Shown: positions 38,083 to 49,634, counted from the stretch's first letter. The stretch: DNA of 64,000 nt from Prevotella multiformis DSM 16608 (GCF_000191065.1 NZ_GL872282.1:152445-216444); one strand, 5' to 3'. The notes: generated from the letters alone by a model not told the origin. A program made the numbers and translations.

Positions 38083-39528
38083 ATGAGAAGAAACATCATT
38101 GCAGCCTGTATGTTCGCAGCCTGTCTCGGTATGGTGTCCTGTGATGACACGACGGACACCCTCGGAGGCTCGCTGACCGACAACGGCAACAGACTTTCCA
38201 TAAAGGCAGATACCTTCAGCGTCACTTCCGAGACGATGCTGGCAGAGAAGGTTATCGCAAGGTCGTCCACAGGTTATCTGGGGAGAATGGAAGACCCGGA
38301 GACCCATACAACTGTTACGGGCAACCTGATGTCGCAGTTCCATGTACTGAAGAATTTTGAACTGCCCGAGAAAGACTCTATCATGAGCCGGGATGCAAAC
38401 AACGAGATCATAGCAGACTCCTGTGACATACGCCTGTATTACAGTTCCTATTACGGCGATTCACTCAGCCAGATGAAGCTGACCGCATACGAACTTGCCA
38501 AGCCTGTAGAGGAGGGACAGACCTTCTTTTCCGACTTTGATCCGGAAGCACGGGGTTACATCCGACCGGCTGCACAGGGCGGAATTGCCGAGAAGCGTTC
38601 TTTCACCCTGATGGATTTCACCGAGACGGACAGCATCCGGAAAAAGAAAGGCTATGCACGTAACATCAACGTCCGCCTGAACGGGGCCTACAAAGACAAG
38701 AACGGTGTGACATACAACAACTACGGTACCTATCTGCTCCGTAAGTACCTGACGGATCCTTCGGCTTTCCGCGACACCTACCGCTTCCTGCACGAAGTCT
38801 GTCCGGGCTTCTATTTCAAGATAGAGGGAGGTGACGGAGCAATAGCACACATCCAGATGGCACAGCTGAACATCTACTTCAAGCACATGGAGAAAAAGAA
38901 GGTAACAGAGATTTCAACCAACTTTGTAAGCACGGAGGAGGTCTTGCAGATAACGAACTTCAGCAATGACAATACACAGCTGCGTCAGCTTGCGAGTGAG
39001 ACAGGACATACCTACCTTAAAACACCGGCAGGGCTGTTCACCAAGCTGACACTCCCGATTGCTGACATTATGGCAGGACATTCGACAGACTCGATAAACA
39101 CGGCGAAGATCGTACTCTATCGGAAGAACAACGATACTTCCTCCAACTATCAGTTCGGGATCCCCAAGAATGTCATCATGCTGCCGGCAGACAGTCTGCA
39201 GTCGTTCTTCAAGAACAACCGCCTGCCTGACAACAAGATCTCATTCCTGGCCACCTACAACAGTACAAAGAACGCCTACGAATTCAATAACATCTCGGGG
39301 ATAGTCAACCTCTTTTCACACAACAGGACCATGCCGGAATGGGGGAAGGTCGTTGTTGTCCCCGTCGAACTGCAGACGGTCACACAAGGTGTAGGGAGCG
39401 GCAGACAGACAAAGATAACAAAGGTCTCCCACGACATGGGGCTCTCCAGCACCAAGCTCATAGGCAATACGGCCGGCGGAAAGAACATTCAGATTTCCGT
39501 CATATACAGCAAGTTCTATGGCAGATAA
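38083..39528 (+). CDS. DUF4270 outer-envelope lipoprotein
   Basis: The 481-residue protein begins with a signal peptide and lipobox (CLGMVSC, Cys20) followed by acidic residues typical of Bacteroidetes surface lipoproteins. The family-typical VTSETMLAEKVIARSSTGYLG and SCDIRLYYSSYYGDSL segments identify DUF4270. Function is unknown. It follows the GT5-like gene on the same strand by 85 bases, an order often conserved in Bacteroidetes, and its last codons overlap a small frame at 39518. Confidence 0.85.
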   Translation: MRRNIIAACMFAACLGMVSCDDTTDTLGGSLTDNGNRLSIKADTFSVTSETMLAEKVIARSSTGYLGRMEDPETHTTVTGNLMSQFHVLKNFELPEKDSIMSRDANNEIIADSCDIRLYYSSYYGDSLSQMKLTAYELAKPVEEGQTFFSDFDPEARGYIRPAAQGGIAEKRSFTLMDFTETDSIRKKKGYARNINVRLNGAYKDKNGVTYNNYGTYLLRKYLTDPSAFRDTYRFLHEVCPGFYFKIEGGDGAIAHIQMAQLNIYFKHMEKKKVTEISTNFVSTEEVLQITNFSNDNTQLRQLASETGHTYLKTPAGLFTKLTLPIADIMAGHSTDSINTAKIVLYRKNNDTSSNYQFGIPKNVIMLPADSLQSFFKNNRLPDNKISFLATYNSTKNAYEFNNISGIVNLFSHNRTMPEWGKVVVVPVELQTVTQGVGSGRQTKITKVSHDMGLSSTKLIGNTAGGKNIQISVIYSKFYGR

Positions 39529-39661
39529 CTTCTTGGAGCGTCACCGGGAGGACTATGAACAGCGCAAGGCAGCCTGGCTCCGCAAGAAGGGACATTCGTG
39601 CAGACGGTCTCCGGCAAGACTGCCGAGAAGGCTGCAGAGACCTGCAGACGAGTCTCTGTGA
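39518..39661 (+). CDS. Possible small basic protein overlapping the DUF4270 gene
   Basis: An ATG inside the final codons of the DUF4270 gene opens a 47-residue frame, MADNFLERHREDYEQRKAAW and onward, rich in Arg and Lys. The 11-base overlap and position before the terminator at 39681 suggest translational coupling. The MADNxLE opening resembles small Bacteroidetes proteins of unknown role, a recollection only. It is too short for firm support. Confidence 0.45.
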   Translation: MADNFLERHREDYEQRKAAWLRKKGHSCRRSPARLPRRLQRPADESL

Positions 39662-39680
39662 AAAGATATAGAAAAAGGGT

Positions 39681-39716
39681 GAATCGGACTTACATGCCTG
39701 TATGTCCGATTCTTTG
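39681..39716 (+). terminator. Terminator after the DUF4270 unit
   Basis: GAATCGGAC at 39681-39689 pairs with GTCCGATTC at 39704-39712, followed by TTTG, about 150 bases after the DUF4270 stop. Confidence 0.75.
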
Positions 39717-39802
39717 TCATTTGGCATATCTTTTGTAGATTGAAGCCTGCTGATGCAGGGCGTACAAGCCCATATATAAGTAAAGAAAAGAAAGGTTAGG
39801 AT

Positions 39803-42373
39803 ATGATGAATCAATTTTCCCCAAAGGTTTCGGAAATTCTTTCATTCAGTAGAGAGGAAGCCGAGCGGCTGACAAGCAGGTCGGTCGCTCCCGAACATAT
39901 CATGCTCGCTATTCTCAGAGAAAAGTCGGGACCGGTATGGGAACTGTTCAGCCGCTGGAAGGTTGATATTGACAGTTTGAAGAAAGACATAGAAAGAAAG
40001 ATACAGGAACAGGCAGCCGATCCGCTGACACCGGTGGCCGATATGCTGCTGAATGACCAGGCCAACAACATTCTGAAACTCGCAGTATTGGAAGCCCGCC
40101 TGCAACATGCACAGACGGTGGACCTCATCCACCTCTTCCTTGCCATCCTGCATGATGCCTCAGACAATGGGGCGAAGACCGTATTGGAGGATAACGGAGT
40201 CAACTACAACAATGCGGTCTCAATGCTGCAACAGCGTGCCAACCAGCCGAAAAACGGGATCGGGATGGCCGACGAAGATGAAATGGAGGATGACATGATG
40301 TCCTCGTCTGCCTCCTCCGGAAACGGCAGTGCCAAGACAGCCCAGGCTTCACGGACAAAATCAAAAACGCCTGTGATAGACAGTTTCGGCACCGATCTGA
40401 CCCAGGCTGCCGCTGAAGGGAAACTGGATCCGGTCGTGGGGAGAGAGAAGGAAATCATGCGTGTCTGCGAGATTCTCGGCCGAAGAAAGAAGAACAACCC
40501 CATTCTGATAGGTGAACCGGGGGTCGGGAAAAGCGCAATTGTAGAAGGATTGGCACAGCTGATCGTGAGACATCTTACGTCGCCTATTCTCTTCGACAAA
40601 CGTGTCATCACGCTTGACCTGACGGCAGTAGTCGCCGGCACAAAGTACCGCGGACAGTTTGAAGAACGTATCCGAGCCCTGATCAAGGAAATTGAACAGA
40701 ACCCGGACATCATCATCTTCATTGACGAGATTCACACGCTGATCGGTGCCGGCTCATCTCCCGGTTCGATGGATGCCGCCAATATCCTGAAACCGGCCCT
40801 GGCAAGGGGAACCATCCAGTGCATCGGCGCGACGACCCTTGATGAATACCGCAACTCCATAGAAAAGGACGGCGCTTTGGAACGCCGCTTCCAGAAAGTG
40901 CAGGTCGAACCGACAACGGTCGGCGAGACACTCCAGATCCTCGAGAATATCAAGGACCGCTATGAGACACATCACCATGTAAGCTACACGGATGAGGCCC
41001 TGAAGGCCTGTGTGAAGTATGCAGACAGATACATTACCGACAGGTTCTTCCCGGACAAGGCAATCGATATTATCGATGAAGCCGGATCGCGTGTCCATTT
41101 ACAGCACGTGAAGGTGCCACAGGTGATCCTGGATATCCAGAAGGCGATCGAGACGACGCAGGAGAAGAAACAGGCGGCGGTCAAGAATCAGAACTTTGAA
41201 CTGGCAGCCAGCTTCCGTGACAAGCAGACGGAACTTGAAAATGCCTTGAAGAATGAGCAGGAGAAATGGCAGAAAGGTGACACCGATGACAAGGTGGAAA
41301 TCGGCGGGACAGAGATTGCCGCTGTCGTCTCGATGATGACGGGCGTGCCCGTACAGCGCATGCAGGAGGCTGAGGGGGTCCGGCTGAAGAATATGGATGC
41401 AGACCTGAAGAAAGTGGTCATCGCCCAGGATGCCGCCATTGACAAAATGGTAAAGGCCATTCAACGCAATCGCGTGGGACTGAAAGACCCCAACCACCCC
41501 ATCGGCGCATTCATGTTCTTAGGCCCTACCGGCGTCGGCAAGACCTATCTTGCCAAACGGCTGGCAGAGATGATGTTCGGTTCTGCCGACGCATTGATAC
41601 GGATCGACATGAGCGAATATACCGAGAGCTTCAATACGTCCCGCCTCGTCGGTGCGCCTCCGGGCTATGTCGGTTATGAGGAAGGCGGACAGCTGACGGA
41701 GAAGGTACGCCGTCACCCCTACTCCATTGTCTTGCTGGATGAGATAGAAAAAGCCCACGGCAATGTATTCAACATGCTTCTGCAGGTTCTTGACGAAGGA
41801 AGACTGACCGATGGAAACGGCAGGCTGATAGACTTCCGGAACACGGTCATCATCATGACCTCAAATGCGGGAACACGTCAGCTGAAGGAGTTCGGTCAGG
41901 GGGTAGGCTTCAAGGCTTCCGGTCTGAACGGTCTTTCCCGGAGTGAGAACGACAAGCAGCGTGCCCGTTCGATCATACAGAAGAGTCTCAGCAAACAGTT
42001 CGCGCCGGAGTTCCTGAACCGTCTGGACGAGATCATCACCTTCGACCAATTGGATCTTGAGGCCATCAAGAAGATCATCAATATCGAACTGAAAAGCCTG
42101 TTCAACCGTGTACATGAACTGGGTTATAAGATGGAAATAACCGATGAGGCCAGGACTTTTGTCGCGACAAAAGGGTATGATGTCCAGTTCGGTGCGCGAC
42201 CGTTGAAGCGGGCCATCCAGAACTATATCGAGGACGGATTATGCGAACTGATTCTCTCCGGCAATATAAAGGCCGGAGATACGATTTCCATATCCAAGAA
42301 GAAGGACTGTGACAGACTGGAATTTGACACTTTACCCAACGAATCCAAGACCTCTGAGAAAGAAGACATTTAG
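39803..42373 (+). CDS. clpC: ATP-dependent Clp protease ATP-binding subunit ClpC
   Basis: The 856-residue Hsp100 protein has an N-terminal Clp repeat domain, a first AAA+ module with GEPGVGKS (residues 237-244), a short middle region containing the UVR-like [19 protein letters not shown], and a second module with GPTGVGKT (574-581) and [13 protein letters not shown] tripeptide in FGQGVGFK is placed like the ClpP-docking loop, which fits ClpC rather than ClpB. It unfolds substrates for ClpP. No adaptor gene lies beside it. Confidence 0.92.
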   Translation: MMNQFSPKVSEILSFSREEAERLTSRSVAPEHIMLAILREKSGPVWELFSRWKVDIDSLKKDIERKIQEQAADPLTPVADMLLNDQANNILKLAVLEARLQHAQTVDLIHLFLAILHDASDNGAKTVLEDNGVNYNNAVSMLQQRANQPKNGIGMADEDEMEDDMMSSSASSGNGSAKTAQASRTKSKTPVIDSFGTDLTQAAAEGKLDPVVGREKEIMRVCEILGRRKKNNPILIGEPGVGKSAIVEGLAQLIVRHLTSPILFDKRVITLDLTAVVAGTKYRGQFEERIRALIKEIEQNPDIIIFIDEIHTLIGAGSSPGSMDAANILKPALARGTIQCIGATTLDEYRNSIEKDGALERRFQKVQVEPTTVGETLQILENIKDRYETHHHVSYTDEALKACVKYADRYITDRFFPDKAIDIIDEAGSRVHLQHVKVPQVILDIQKAIETTQEKKQAAVKNQNFELAASFRDKQTELENALKNEQEKWQKGDTDDKVEIGGTEIAAVVSMMTGVPVQRMQEAEGVRLKNMDADLKKVVIAQDAAIDKMVKAIQRNRVGLKDPNHPIGAFMFLGPTGVGKTYLAKRLAEMMFGSADALIRIDMSEYTESFNTSRLVGAPPGYVGYEEGGQLTEKVRRHPYSIVLLDEIEKAHGNVFNMLLQVLDEGRLTDGNGRLIDFRNTVIIMTSNAGTRQLKEFGQGVGFKASGLNGLSRSENDKQRARSIIQKSLSKQFAPEFLNRLDEIITFDQLDLEAIKKIINIELKSLFNRVHELGYKMEITDEARTFVATKGYDVQFGARPLKRAIQNYIEDGLCELILSGNIKAGDTISISKKKDCDRLEFDTLPNESKTSEKEDI

Positions 42374-42409
42374 CATATATTATAAGGTGCCCCGGTCTTC
42401 ATAAGGAGA

Positions 42410-42482
42410 ATGACACACCATAAGAAAAGAGGAGTTCCCATAACCCAGCGTTACGGGAACTCCTCTTTTCTTATGGTGTCAT
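42410..42482. terminator. Very long bidirectional terminator hairpin
   Basis: About 30 bases of near-perfect pairing (CCATAAGAAAAGAGGAGTTC on the left arm with its complement on the right) around a CCAG-centred loop. It separates clpC (+) from the phosphosugar mutase gene (-), which converge here. Confidence 0.85.
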
Positions 42483-42534
42483 AGTCTTGCCCCATCTTAT
42501 CCGGTGGAGCAAGACCGCAGACAATATCAATCTC

Positions 42535-44280
42535 CTAGAGTCCCAGACTCTTCTTGATGGCTTCGATCTTTTCAGCAGCACGTTTTTCACATACCGGGAA
42601 GTCAGAAGCCGACTTCATGGTGTCCTTGATCTCCAGATAGAATTTGATCTTCGGCTCTGTACCCGATGGACGGACACTGACCTTGGTTCCGTCCGTGCAG
42701 AACCACTGGAGTACGTTGCTCGTGTCAGGCATCACCATCTTCTCTTTAGAACCGTCAGCCTTTGTCAGTTCAAGAGTCTGGAAATCCTTGTAGACATCTA
42801 TCACGCTGCCGCCAAGTTCTTTTGGAGGATCGGACCGGAAGTTCTTCATCATCTGCTGGATCTCGTCAGCACCGCTCTTGCCCGGCCGTTCCACATTGAT
42901 CGTGAACTCATGGCTATAACCATACTCCAGGTAGATATCCATCAGAATATCGTACAAGGTCTTACCATGATCCTTGGCGTAGGCACAGATTTCAGCCAAC
43001 AGAGAGCATGCGCTCACCGCATCCTTGTCGCGGACAAAGTCCTCTGCGAGGAAGCCATAACTCTCCTCACCGCCTCCAATATACTGCTGTCTGCCTTCAG
43101 AGAGTGCGATCTCACGGGCGATCCACTTGAAGCCGGTGTAGCAGTCGCGCATCTCCACATGCTGCTTTTCTGCGATCTTGCGGATAACCTCCGTTGTTAC
43201 AATCGTCTTGACAATGAAATCCGTCGGCTTCATCTTGCCCACAGCCTGACGGTTGGTGATGATGTACCACAGGAAGATCAGACAGGTCTGGTTTCCATTG
43301 ATGAGCACCCACTTCCCCTCGCTGTTCTTGCAGGCCATGCCAACACGGTCTGCATCAGGATCAGATGCCATCAGGATGTCGGCATCCAGCGCCTTCGCAT
43401 CCCTCAGTCCAAGCGTCAATGCCTCGGCGATTTCCGGGTTAGGGCGGTCAACGGTCGGGAAGTTGCCGTCTTTCACCATCTGTTCCTTTACACAGTGAAC
43501 ATTGTCAAAGCCCCACAATGCCAGTGAGCGGGGAATCATGACGCGCCCTGCACCGTGCAGCGGCGTATAGACGATCTTCAGGTCGTGCTGGTGCCGGATG
43601 ACTTCCGGGTCAATGCTGATGGTCTTTACCTCGTCGAGATAAGGCTTGTCAATATCCTCACCGATGATCTGAATCAGCGACTTGTTCCCGTCAAACTTGA
43701 CATCCTCAACCTTGACCTTGTTCACCTCGTCAATAATGCCCTTGTCATGTGGTGCAAGCACCTGCGCGCCGTCCTCCCAGTATGCCTTATAACCGTTGTA
43801 TTCACGCGGGTTATGACTGGCTGTGATATTCACGCCGGCCTGCGCTTTCAGGTAACGGATGGCGAAAGAGCACTCCGGTGTCGGACGGAGATCCTCAAAG
43901 AGGTAAACCTTGATGCCGTTGGCAGAGAAGATGTTGGCAACCGTCTCCGCAAACAGCCGGGAATTGTTGCGGCAGTCATGGCAGACTACCACGCTGATCT
44001 GCTCCCTGTCCTTGAAATTGATCTTCAGATAATTGGCAAAACCCTGTGTCGCCATACCGACGGTATAGATATTCATGCGGTTGGAACCGGCACCCATGAT
44101 GCCGCGAAGTCCACCTGTTCCGAATTCCAGGTCCTTATAGAAGCTTTCAATGAGGTCGGTCTTGTCCTCATTGTTGATCATGGCCTCAACGGCCGAACGC
44201 GTCTCATTGTCAAAAGCCGGAGACAACCACTGCTTTGCCTTGCTTTCGCACTGGGCGATAAGTGTCTGGTTACTGTCCAT
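42535..44280 (-). CDS. Phospho-sugar mutase (phosphoglucomutase/phosphomannomutase)
   Basis: The 581-residue protein is an alpha-D-phosphohexomutase: substrate entry EFGTGGLRGIMGAG, phosphoserine loop ITASHNPREYNGYK, metal site ASDPDADRVG, sugar-binding GGGEESYGF, and phosphate-binding VRPSGTEPKIKFY near the end. The 580-residue length fits the PgcA-like phosphoglucomutase group. It feeds glucose-1-phosphate or mannose-1-phosphate pools. A -7 box, TACATTTG on the - strand, lies at 44315-44322. Confidence 0.93.
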   Translation of the reverse strand: MDSNQTLIAQCESKAKQWLSPAFDNETRSAVEAMINNEDKTDLIESFYKDLEFGTGGLRGIMGAGSNRMNIYTVGMATQGFANYLKINFKDREQISVVVCHDCRNNSRLFAETVANIFSANGIKVYLFEDLRPTPECSFAIRYLKAQAGVNITASHNPREYNGYKAYWEDGAQVLAPHDKGIIDEVNKVKVEDVKFDGNKSLIQIIGEDIDKPYLDEVKTISIDPEVIRHQHDLKIVYTPLHGAGRVMIPRSLALWGFDNVHCVKEQMVKDGNFPTVDRPNPEIAEALTLGLRDAKALDADILMASDPDADRVGMACKNSEGKWVLINGNQTCLIFLWYIITNRQAVGKMKPTDFIVKTIVTTEVIRKIAEKQHVEMRDCYTGFKWIAREIALSEGRQQYIGGGEESYGFLAEDFVRDKDAVSACSLLAEICAYAKDHGKTLYDILMDIYLEYGYSHEFTINVERPGKSGADEIQQMMKNFRSDPPKELGGSVIDVYKDFQTLELTKADGSKEKMVMPDTSNVLQWFCTDGTKVSVRPSGTEPKIKFYLEIKDTMKSASDFPVCEKRAAEKIEAIKKSLGL

Positions 44281-44314
44281 AATTTAAGTTTTTATTATTG
44301 ACTATATCTATTTG

Positions 44315-44374
44315 CAAATGTAATCAAAAATTCTGAGAAAGCCATCCGCAAACAGATATTTTTTTGTATTTTTG
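44315..44374. promoter_or_regulatory. Divergent -7 boxes for the mutase and DUF4491 genes
   Basis: TACATTTG on the - strand at 44315-44322 serves the mutase gene and TATTTTTG on the + strand at 44367-44374 serves DUF4491; both fit TAnnTTTG. Confidence 0.55.
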
Positions 44375-44465
44375 CAAACGATTCAATATGGAATATCTCC
44401 AGACTTCCACCGCTCTCTGAAACATCTTCGTAGACGGTCACCAGACATCATTAAACAAAAAAAGC

Positions 44466-44816
44466 ATGGAACTGAACTTTGAAGGCATCCTTCTTGCCGT
44501 TTGTACATTCCTGATTATCGGGCTCTGTCACCCCCTGGTAATCAAGACCGAATATTATTTTGGCACAAAACCCTGGTGGATATGGCTTGTCTCCGGGGTT
44601 GTCTGCTGCGCCGGCGCACTGTTTGTCGAAAGCATCTTCTGGTCGGCACTGCTCGGCGTATCAGGCGCTTCCTTCCTCTGGGGCATCGGCGAACTGCTGG
44701 CACAGGAGAAGCGAGTAGCAAAAGGATGGTTTCCGATGAATCCGAAACGCAAGGAATACTATAAGAAATTCGACAAGGACGAGTCCCTGTGTCCTGTATG
44801 CAAAAACGAGCAATGA
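44466..44816 (+). CDS. DUF4491 small membrane protein
   Basis: The 116-residue protein has about three hydrophobic spans (ILLAVCTFLIIGLCHPLVI; WWIWLVSGVVCCAGALF; WSALLGVSGASFLWGIG) and a polar tail with a CPVC pair. The sequence matches DUF4491, a Bacteroidetes-type family of unknown function. It stands alone, with its own promoter box at 44367 and repeat copy C immediately downstream. Confidence 0.82.
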   Translation: MELNFEGILLAVCTFLIIGLCHPLVIKTEYYFGTKPWWIWLVSGVVCCAGALFVESIFWSALLGVSGASFLWGIGELLAQEKRVAKGWFPMNPKRKEYYKKFDKDESLCPVCKNEQ

Positions 44817-44872
44817 CAGAGCGTGATCGCCACAACCGGCGGTATCCCCTTTATGGCATATACAGAAAAGTA

Positions 44873-45463
44873 GATCCTTCCGTTAGATCTATAGATTGAA
44901 AAAGAATAAAGGCTTATGCACTTGCATGGTATGACTATCCGAAAACGGATTGTCTCACAAAGGAGGATAAAATGCGGAGAAGGCAAATAGACAAGAGTAT
45001 CTGTCCATCAGCATATCTTTCCGTCTTCCACAGACAACCTATCCCCATATCATCGGTATCTGTAAACTGTTTTCATGCAACCCAAGCTGACACATGCTCT
45101 TCTGGCTTCTAAAAGATGCCTGATTGACCTGCAACAGGTGCTCTTTCAGCGTGTAACCAACGCCCTTTTGAAGTCCAATCAAGCACCTTTTATGAACGAC
45201 TTGATAACCAATTGATTTTCTGCTGGTTACAAACCTGCTTCTCGCACGTGTTTTTTATATTCTCAGATGATCTGTTTGGAATTATGTAATGACTTTTCAA
45301 AACCCTGTCTGTATTTCCGACGTATTAAAATGAATAGGGTTTTGTGTCGGAGGATGATAATAGAATAGACAGTTGGACAGTCTTGGCAAAGTTTTTTTAA
45401 TGAATCACTTCGGTTTTCCGTTAAAGCTATACGAAAAGCATCCACGCACTGAACGGAAGAACC
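44873..45463 (-). repeat. MITE-like dispersed repeat, copy C (complete, inverted)
   Basis: This is copy A in reverse orientation, 591 bases. The end near 44873 (GATCCTTCCGTTAGATCT) is a diverged version of the terminal repeat; the other end (GCACTGAACGGAAGAACC, 45446-45463) is closer. The nested stem is kept (AGGTGCT 45136-45142 with AGCACCT 45182-45188). Divergence from copy A indicates independent age. Confidence 0.72.
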
Positions 45464-45473
45464 GAGAAAGAAT

Positions 45474-45504
45474 CCCCCGGACCAATTCTACGTCCGGGGG
45501 TTTA
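45474..45504. terminator. Terminator hairpin downstream of DUF1573
   Basis: CCCCCGGAC at 45474-45482 pairs with GTCCGGGGG at 45492-45500, a strong GC stem; it lies about 70 bases past the stop of the leftward DUF1573 gene. Confidence 0.7.
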
Positions 45505-45571
45505 TTGATCGGTCACTCGCCTCGCAGAAGCCTCTACGACGGCGATGCGGCAGTTTTCAGTAGAAGAGACT

Positions 45572-45958
45572 TTACTTCCCGTTCATGACTCCCTCTATGT
45601 ACAGGCGGGTCATCTCTACCTTTCCGTTTGTCCGGACCGTGATGCTCTTCTTGAAATGTCCTGGGAATTTCCCAGTACCGTTATATGTCACATCAATGCT
45701 GCCTTTCTGTCCGGGAGCGATAGGACGCTTGTCATACTTGGGAATCGTGCATCCGCAGCTTGCAATCACCTGATTGATGACCAGAGGCGCCTTGCCCACA
45801 TTAGTGAACGTGAAGGTCGTCTTATGGACCGGGTTGTTCTCCGAAAAAGTCCCGAAGTCATAACTGATCTGGTCGAACTTGATTTCCGCCTGGTTCTGTG
45901 CGGAGGCAAATGTCAGTCCGAAGACCAACAGAAGTGTCATTAATAGAATCTTTTTCAT
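45572..45958 (-). CDS. DUF1573 secreted protein
   Basis: From the ATG of MKKILLMTLLLVFGL the product is 128 residues with a signal peptide ending near ASAQ. The rest is an immunoglobulin-like DUF1573 domain: YDFGTFSENNPVHKTTFTF, then the paired cysteines in IASCGCTIPKYD, and late strands. The domain is common in Bacteroidetes periplasmic proteins of unknown role. A -7 box (TACTTTTG, - strand) lies at 46009-46016. Confidence 0.88.
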   Translation of the reverse strand: MKKILLMTLLLVFGLTFASAQNQAEIKFDQISYDFGTFSENNPVHKTTFTFTNVGKAPLVINQVIASCGCTIPKYDKRPIAPGQKGSIDVTYNGTGKFPGHFKKSITVRTNGKVEMTRLYIEGVMNGK

Positions 45959-46164
45959 ATCGCCTTGTTGTTTTATCCGTTTATACTGTATCCGTTGCAA
46001 GTATGATGCAAAAGTAATCAGAAAGTTTATAGTTACACGAATTTTTCACAATAATTAAGCAGAAACCAGCGGATTTTGTCCGCTTTGTCGTCTGCAATGA
46101 CAGATTCCTTCCGTTACGGACTTATATTTTCATAAGGCGACATACGTTTCTCACTGAAAGTTTG

Positions 46165-46172
46165 TACCTTTG
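46165..46172 (+). promoter_or_regulatory. aspS -7 promoter box
   Basis: TACCTTTG followed by an A/T-rich leader lies 27 bases ahead of the aspS start. Confidence 0.65.
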
Positions 46173-46198
46173 CATAAAATATAAACAACATATATAAT

Positions 46199-47956
<1,758 letters not shown>

Positions 47957-48037
47957 ACCGATAAGGTTGACATATATCAACAAAACGTGTCGGAAGAATT
48001 AAAAACATTCGTTTTCAATTACTTTTTGTCATAAGTA

Positions 48038-48069
48038 TTTGATACTTTGGAATATTTGATGTAAATTTG
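48038..48069 (+). promoter_or_regulatory. Promoter of the DUF2582-like gene
   Basis: TTTG at 48038-48041 and TAAATTTG at 48062-48069 are 20 bases apart, a good -33/-7 pair. Confidence 0.6.
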
Positions 48070-48128
48070 CATAAATATTAGCAGATTGTAATTAGATTGC
48101 TTGAATGGGACTTTAATTTTATAAGATT

Positions 48129-48416
48129 ATGACAGAAAAGAAAGAAGTTAAGTCTGCTCCAAAGGCAGCAAAGAAAGCCGCAGCAAAGAAGACTTCTGCA
48201 AAGAAGGCTGTTGTTACCGTAGCGATCAACGCAGAGAATGTTGGTTTCAAGGCCGGCGATGTTTATAACGCGCTTGCAGCTGAATCCAAAGCCCTCAGCG
48301 TGGAAGAGATCGCCAAAGCTGCAAAGATCAGCACAGAGGAGGTTTATCTTGGCATCGGCTGGCTCTTCAAGGAGGGCAAGGTGAAAGACGAAGACGGCAA
48401 GGTGACACTTGCTTAA
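48129..48416 (+). CDS. Winged-helix protein with histone H1-like tail (DUF2582 type)
   Basis: The 95-residue protein has a Lys/Ala-rich N-terminal 27 residues (KSAPKAAKKAAAKKTSAKK), like bacterial histone H1-like tails, followed by a winged-helix domain (NVGFKAGDVYNALAAE, ISTEEVYLGIGWLFKEGKV). The domain matches DUF2582. The combination suggests a nucleoid-associated DNA-binding protein. It has a good promoter upstream and a terminator at 48441-48477. Confidence 0.82.
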   Translation: MTEKKEVKSAPKAAKKAAAKKTSAKKAVVTVAINAENVGFKAGDVYNALAAESKALSVEEIAKAAKISTEEVYLGIGWLFKEGKVKDEDGKVTLA

Positions 48417-48440
48417 TCAAGATTTTTTATACAAAACAGG

Positions 48441-48477
48441 GGGAAGTCTGTATGACAGGATATAGGCTTCCTTTTTT
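48441..48477 (+). terminator. Terminator abutting the next start codon
   Basis: GGAAGTC and GGCTTCC form a short stem followed by six Ts ending at 48477; the next gene's ATG is at 48478. Read-through would be needed for the downstream gene unless it has its own start of transcription. Confidence 0.6.
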
Positions 48478-48801
48478 ATGCAATACAATAAAGAGATACT
48501 ACGTGTGCTGGCAGAGGCTGGTGCCGAGGGGCTTTCCGTGCGGAAAATCTCCCGGCATGTGTACAATGCCTGCAACACACTGTTCCATCCGATTACACAG
48601 GAGGAAGTTCATAAATATGTACAGTCGTATCTCCTGAAGAACAGCAAAGCGGACGATCCCTTTATCGAAAAGAAAAGAAAAGGAGTCTACCGCCTCAACC
48701 GGTCTAACAAGATAACACAACAACTGCTCCTCCAGTTCCGCCGCGGAATGGAGAAAGAAGAAGAAAAGCCGGCAGTGGACCATAGCCTGAGTCTTTTCTG
48801 A
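48478..48801 (+). CDS. Conserved small protein, winged-helix-like
   Basis: The 107-residue protein begins with what looks like a helix-turn-helix (MQYNKEILRVLAEAGAEGLS then VRKISRHVYNACN) and has a basic middle (EKKRKGVYRLNRSNKITQQL). This resembles Bacteroidetes proteins of unknown function found beside DUF2582 genes; family is not assigned. Its ATG directly follows the T run of the preceding terminator. Confidence 0.7.
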   Translation: MQYNKEILRVLAEAGAEGLSVRKISRHVYNACNTLFHPITQEEVHKYVQSYLLKNSKADDPFIEKKRKGVYRLNRSNKITQQLLLQFRRGMEKEEEKPAVDHSLSLF

Positions 48802-49413
48802 AGTCTGCGGATCAAGAACTCTCATTCATCCCCAGGACGTTCTCCACCCGTCCCCCCGCTCCCATGCGCCTGCCTCAAACCCGGAATCAGAAAAGACGCC
48901 ATTGCTGTCCGGTAAAGATTTCCCACATTAGTTCCGATGTTCACCGCTTGCAGCATCGATTCTGTACAGAGGAAAGAGCGACAAAGAATTGACAATGTCT
49001 GGCCCGTCACAGGACTGTAAGGTTTCCACTCCCTTTCCCCGGCAGGTCAAAGACGAATCAAAGACGGATCCTATTTTTCTTCGCTCATCTTCCCGGAATC
49101 CTCCTATATGGAATCTTTTTTGTAACTTTGTGTCGAGAAGTTACGAAAAGAGTGTAATTTATTGGAACTGAGCGTAGGTTAATTGCTCATGATAGTAATA
49201 GGTTACGATTTAGTTAGTTATCTACTGCATCATCCTTCTGCGCGTTGCGTAACCTTCAAAGAACTCTTCGTATGCAAAAGTAACAATAAAACGGGAGATT
49301 TTGAAATGAATCTCCCTAATTTTTTCTTCTCATACAAGTTTTTCCGTAAAAGCGGTTTTGTCCGTCGGCACACCATCGCCCAAAAGGATTTTGGTCGAAC
49401 GTATGCCGACTAC

Positions 49414-49498
49414 GCATAAGCGGAGAAAAGGGCTTTGCCTCACGCCTAAACAACAGTTTAGACTAATGATGCAAGGCCCATTTCTTTTGTGCTTATGC
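49414..49498. repeat. Nested hairpin at element end
   Basis: GCATAAGC (49414-49421) pairs with GCTTATGC (49491-49498); GGGCTTTGC (49430-49438) pairs imperfectly with GCAAGGCCC (49471-49479); CTAAAC and GTTTAG (49446-49461) form the tip. Confidence 0.65.
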
Positions 49499-49634
49499 CA
49501 AAGAGGTGCTTTTACGGGTTTCTGACGATTTTTCTTTTTCCACTGTTCCTTTGAGCCGTAAGCGGAAAGCCGTGTCTGACCGCCCGATCCATAAATGGAA
49601 CAAGCCGTCACACACGGCAGGCAAACCGGGAAGA

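Larger units (their letters stand above)
44817..45571. other. Intergenic region occupied by repeat copy C
   Basis: Almost all of this gap is the inverted repeat copy at 44873-45463 followed by the terminator at 45474-45504. No gene is seen. Confidence 0.65.

Noticed and set aside
48802..49200. tRNA gene as integration target at the element end
   Set aside because: No cloverleaf-like sequence could be found here by eye.
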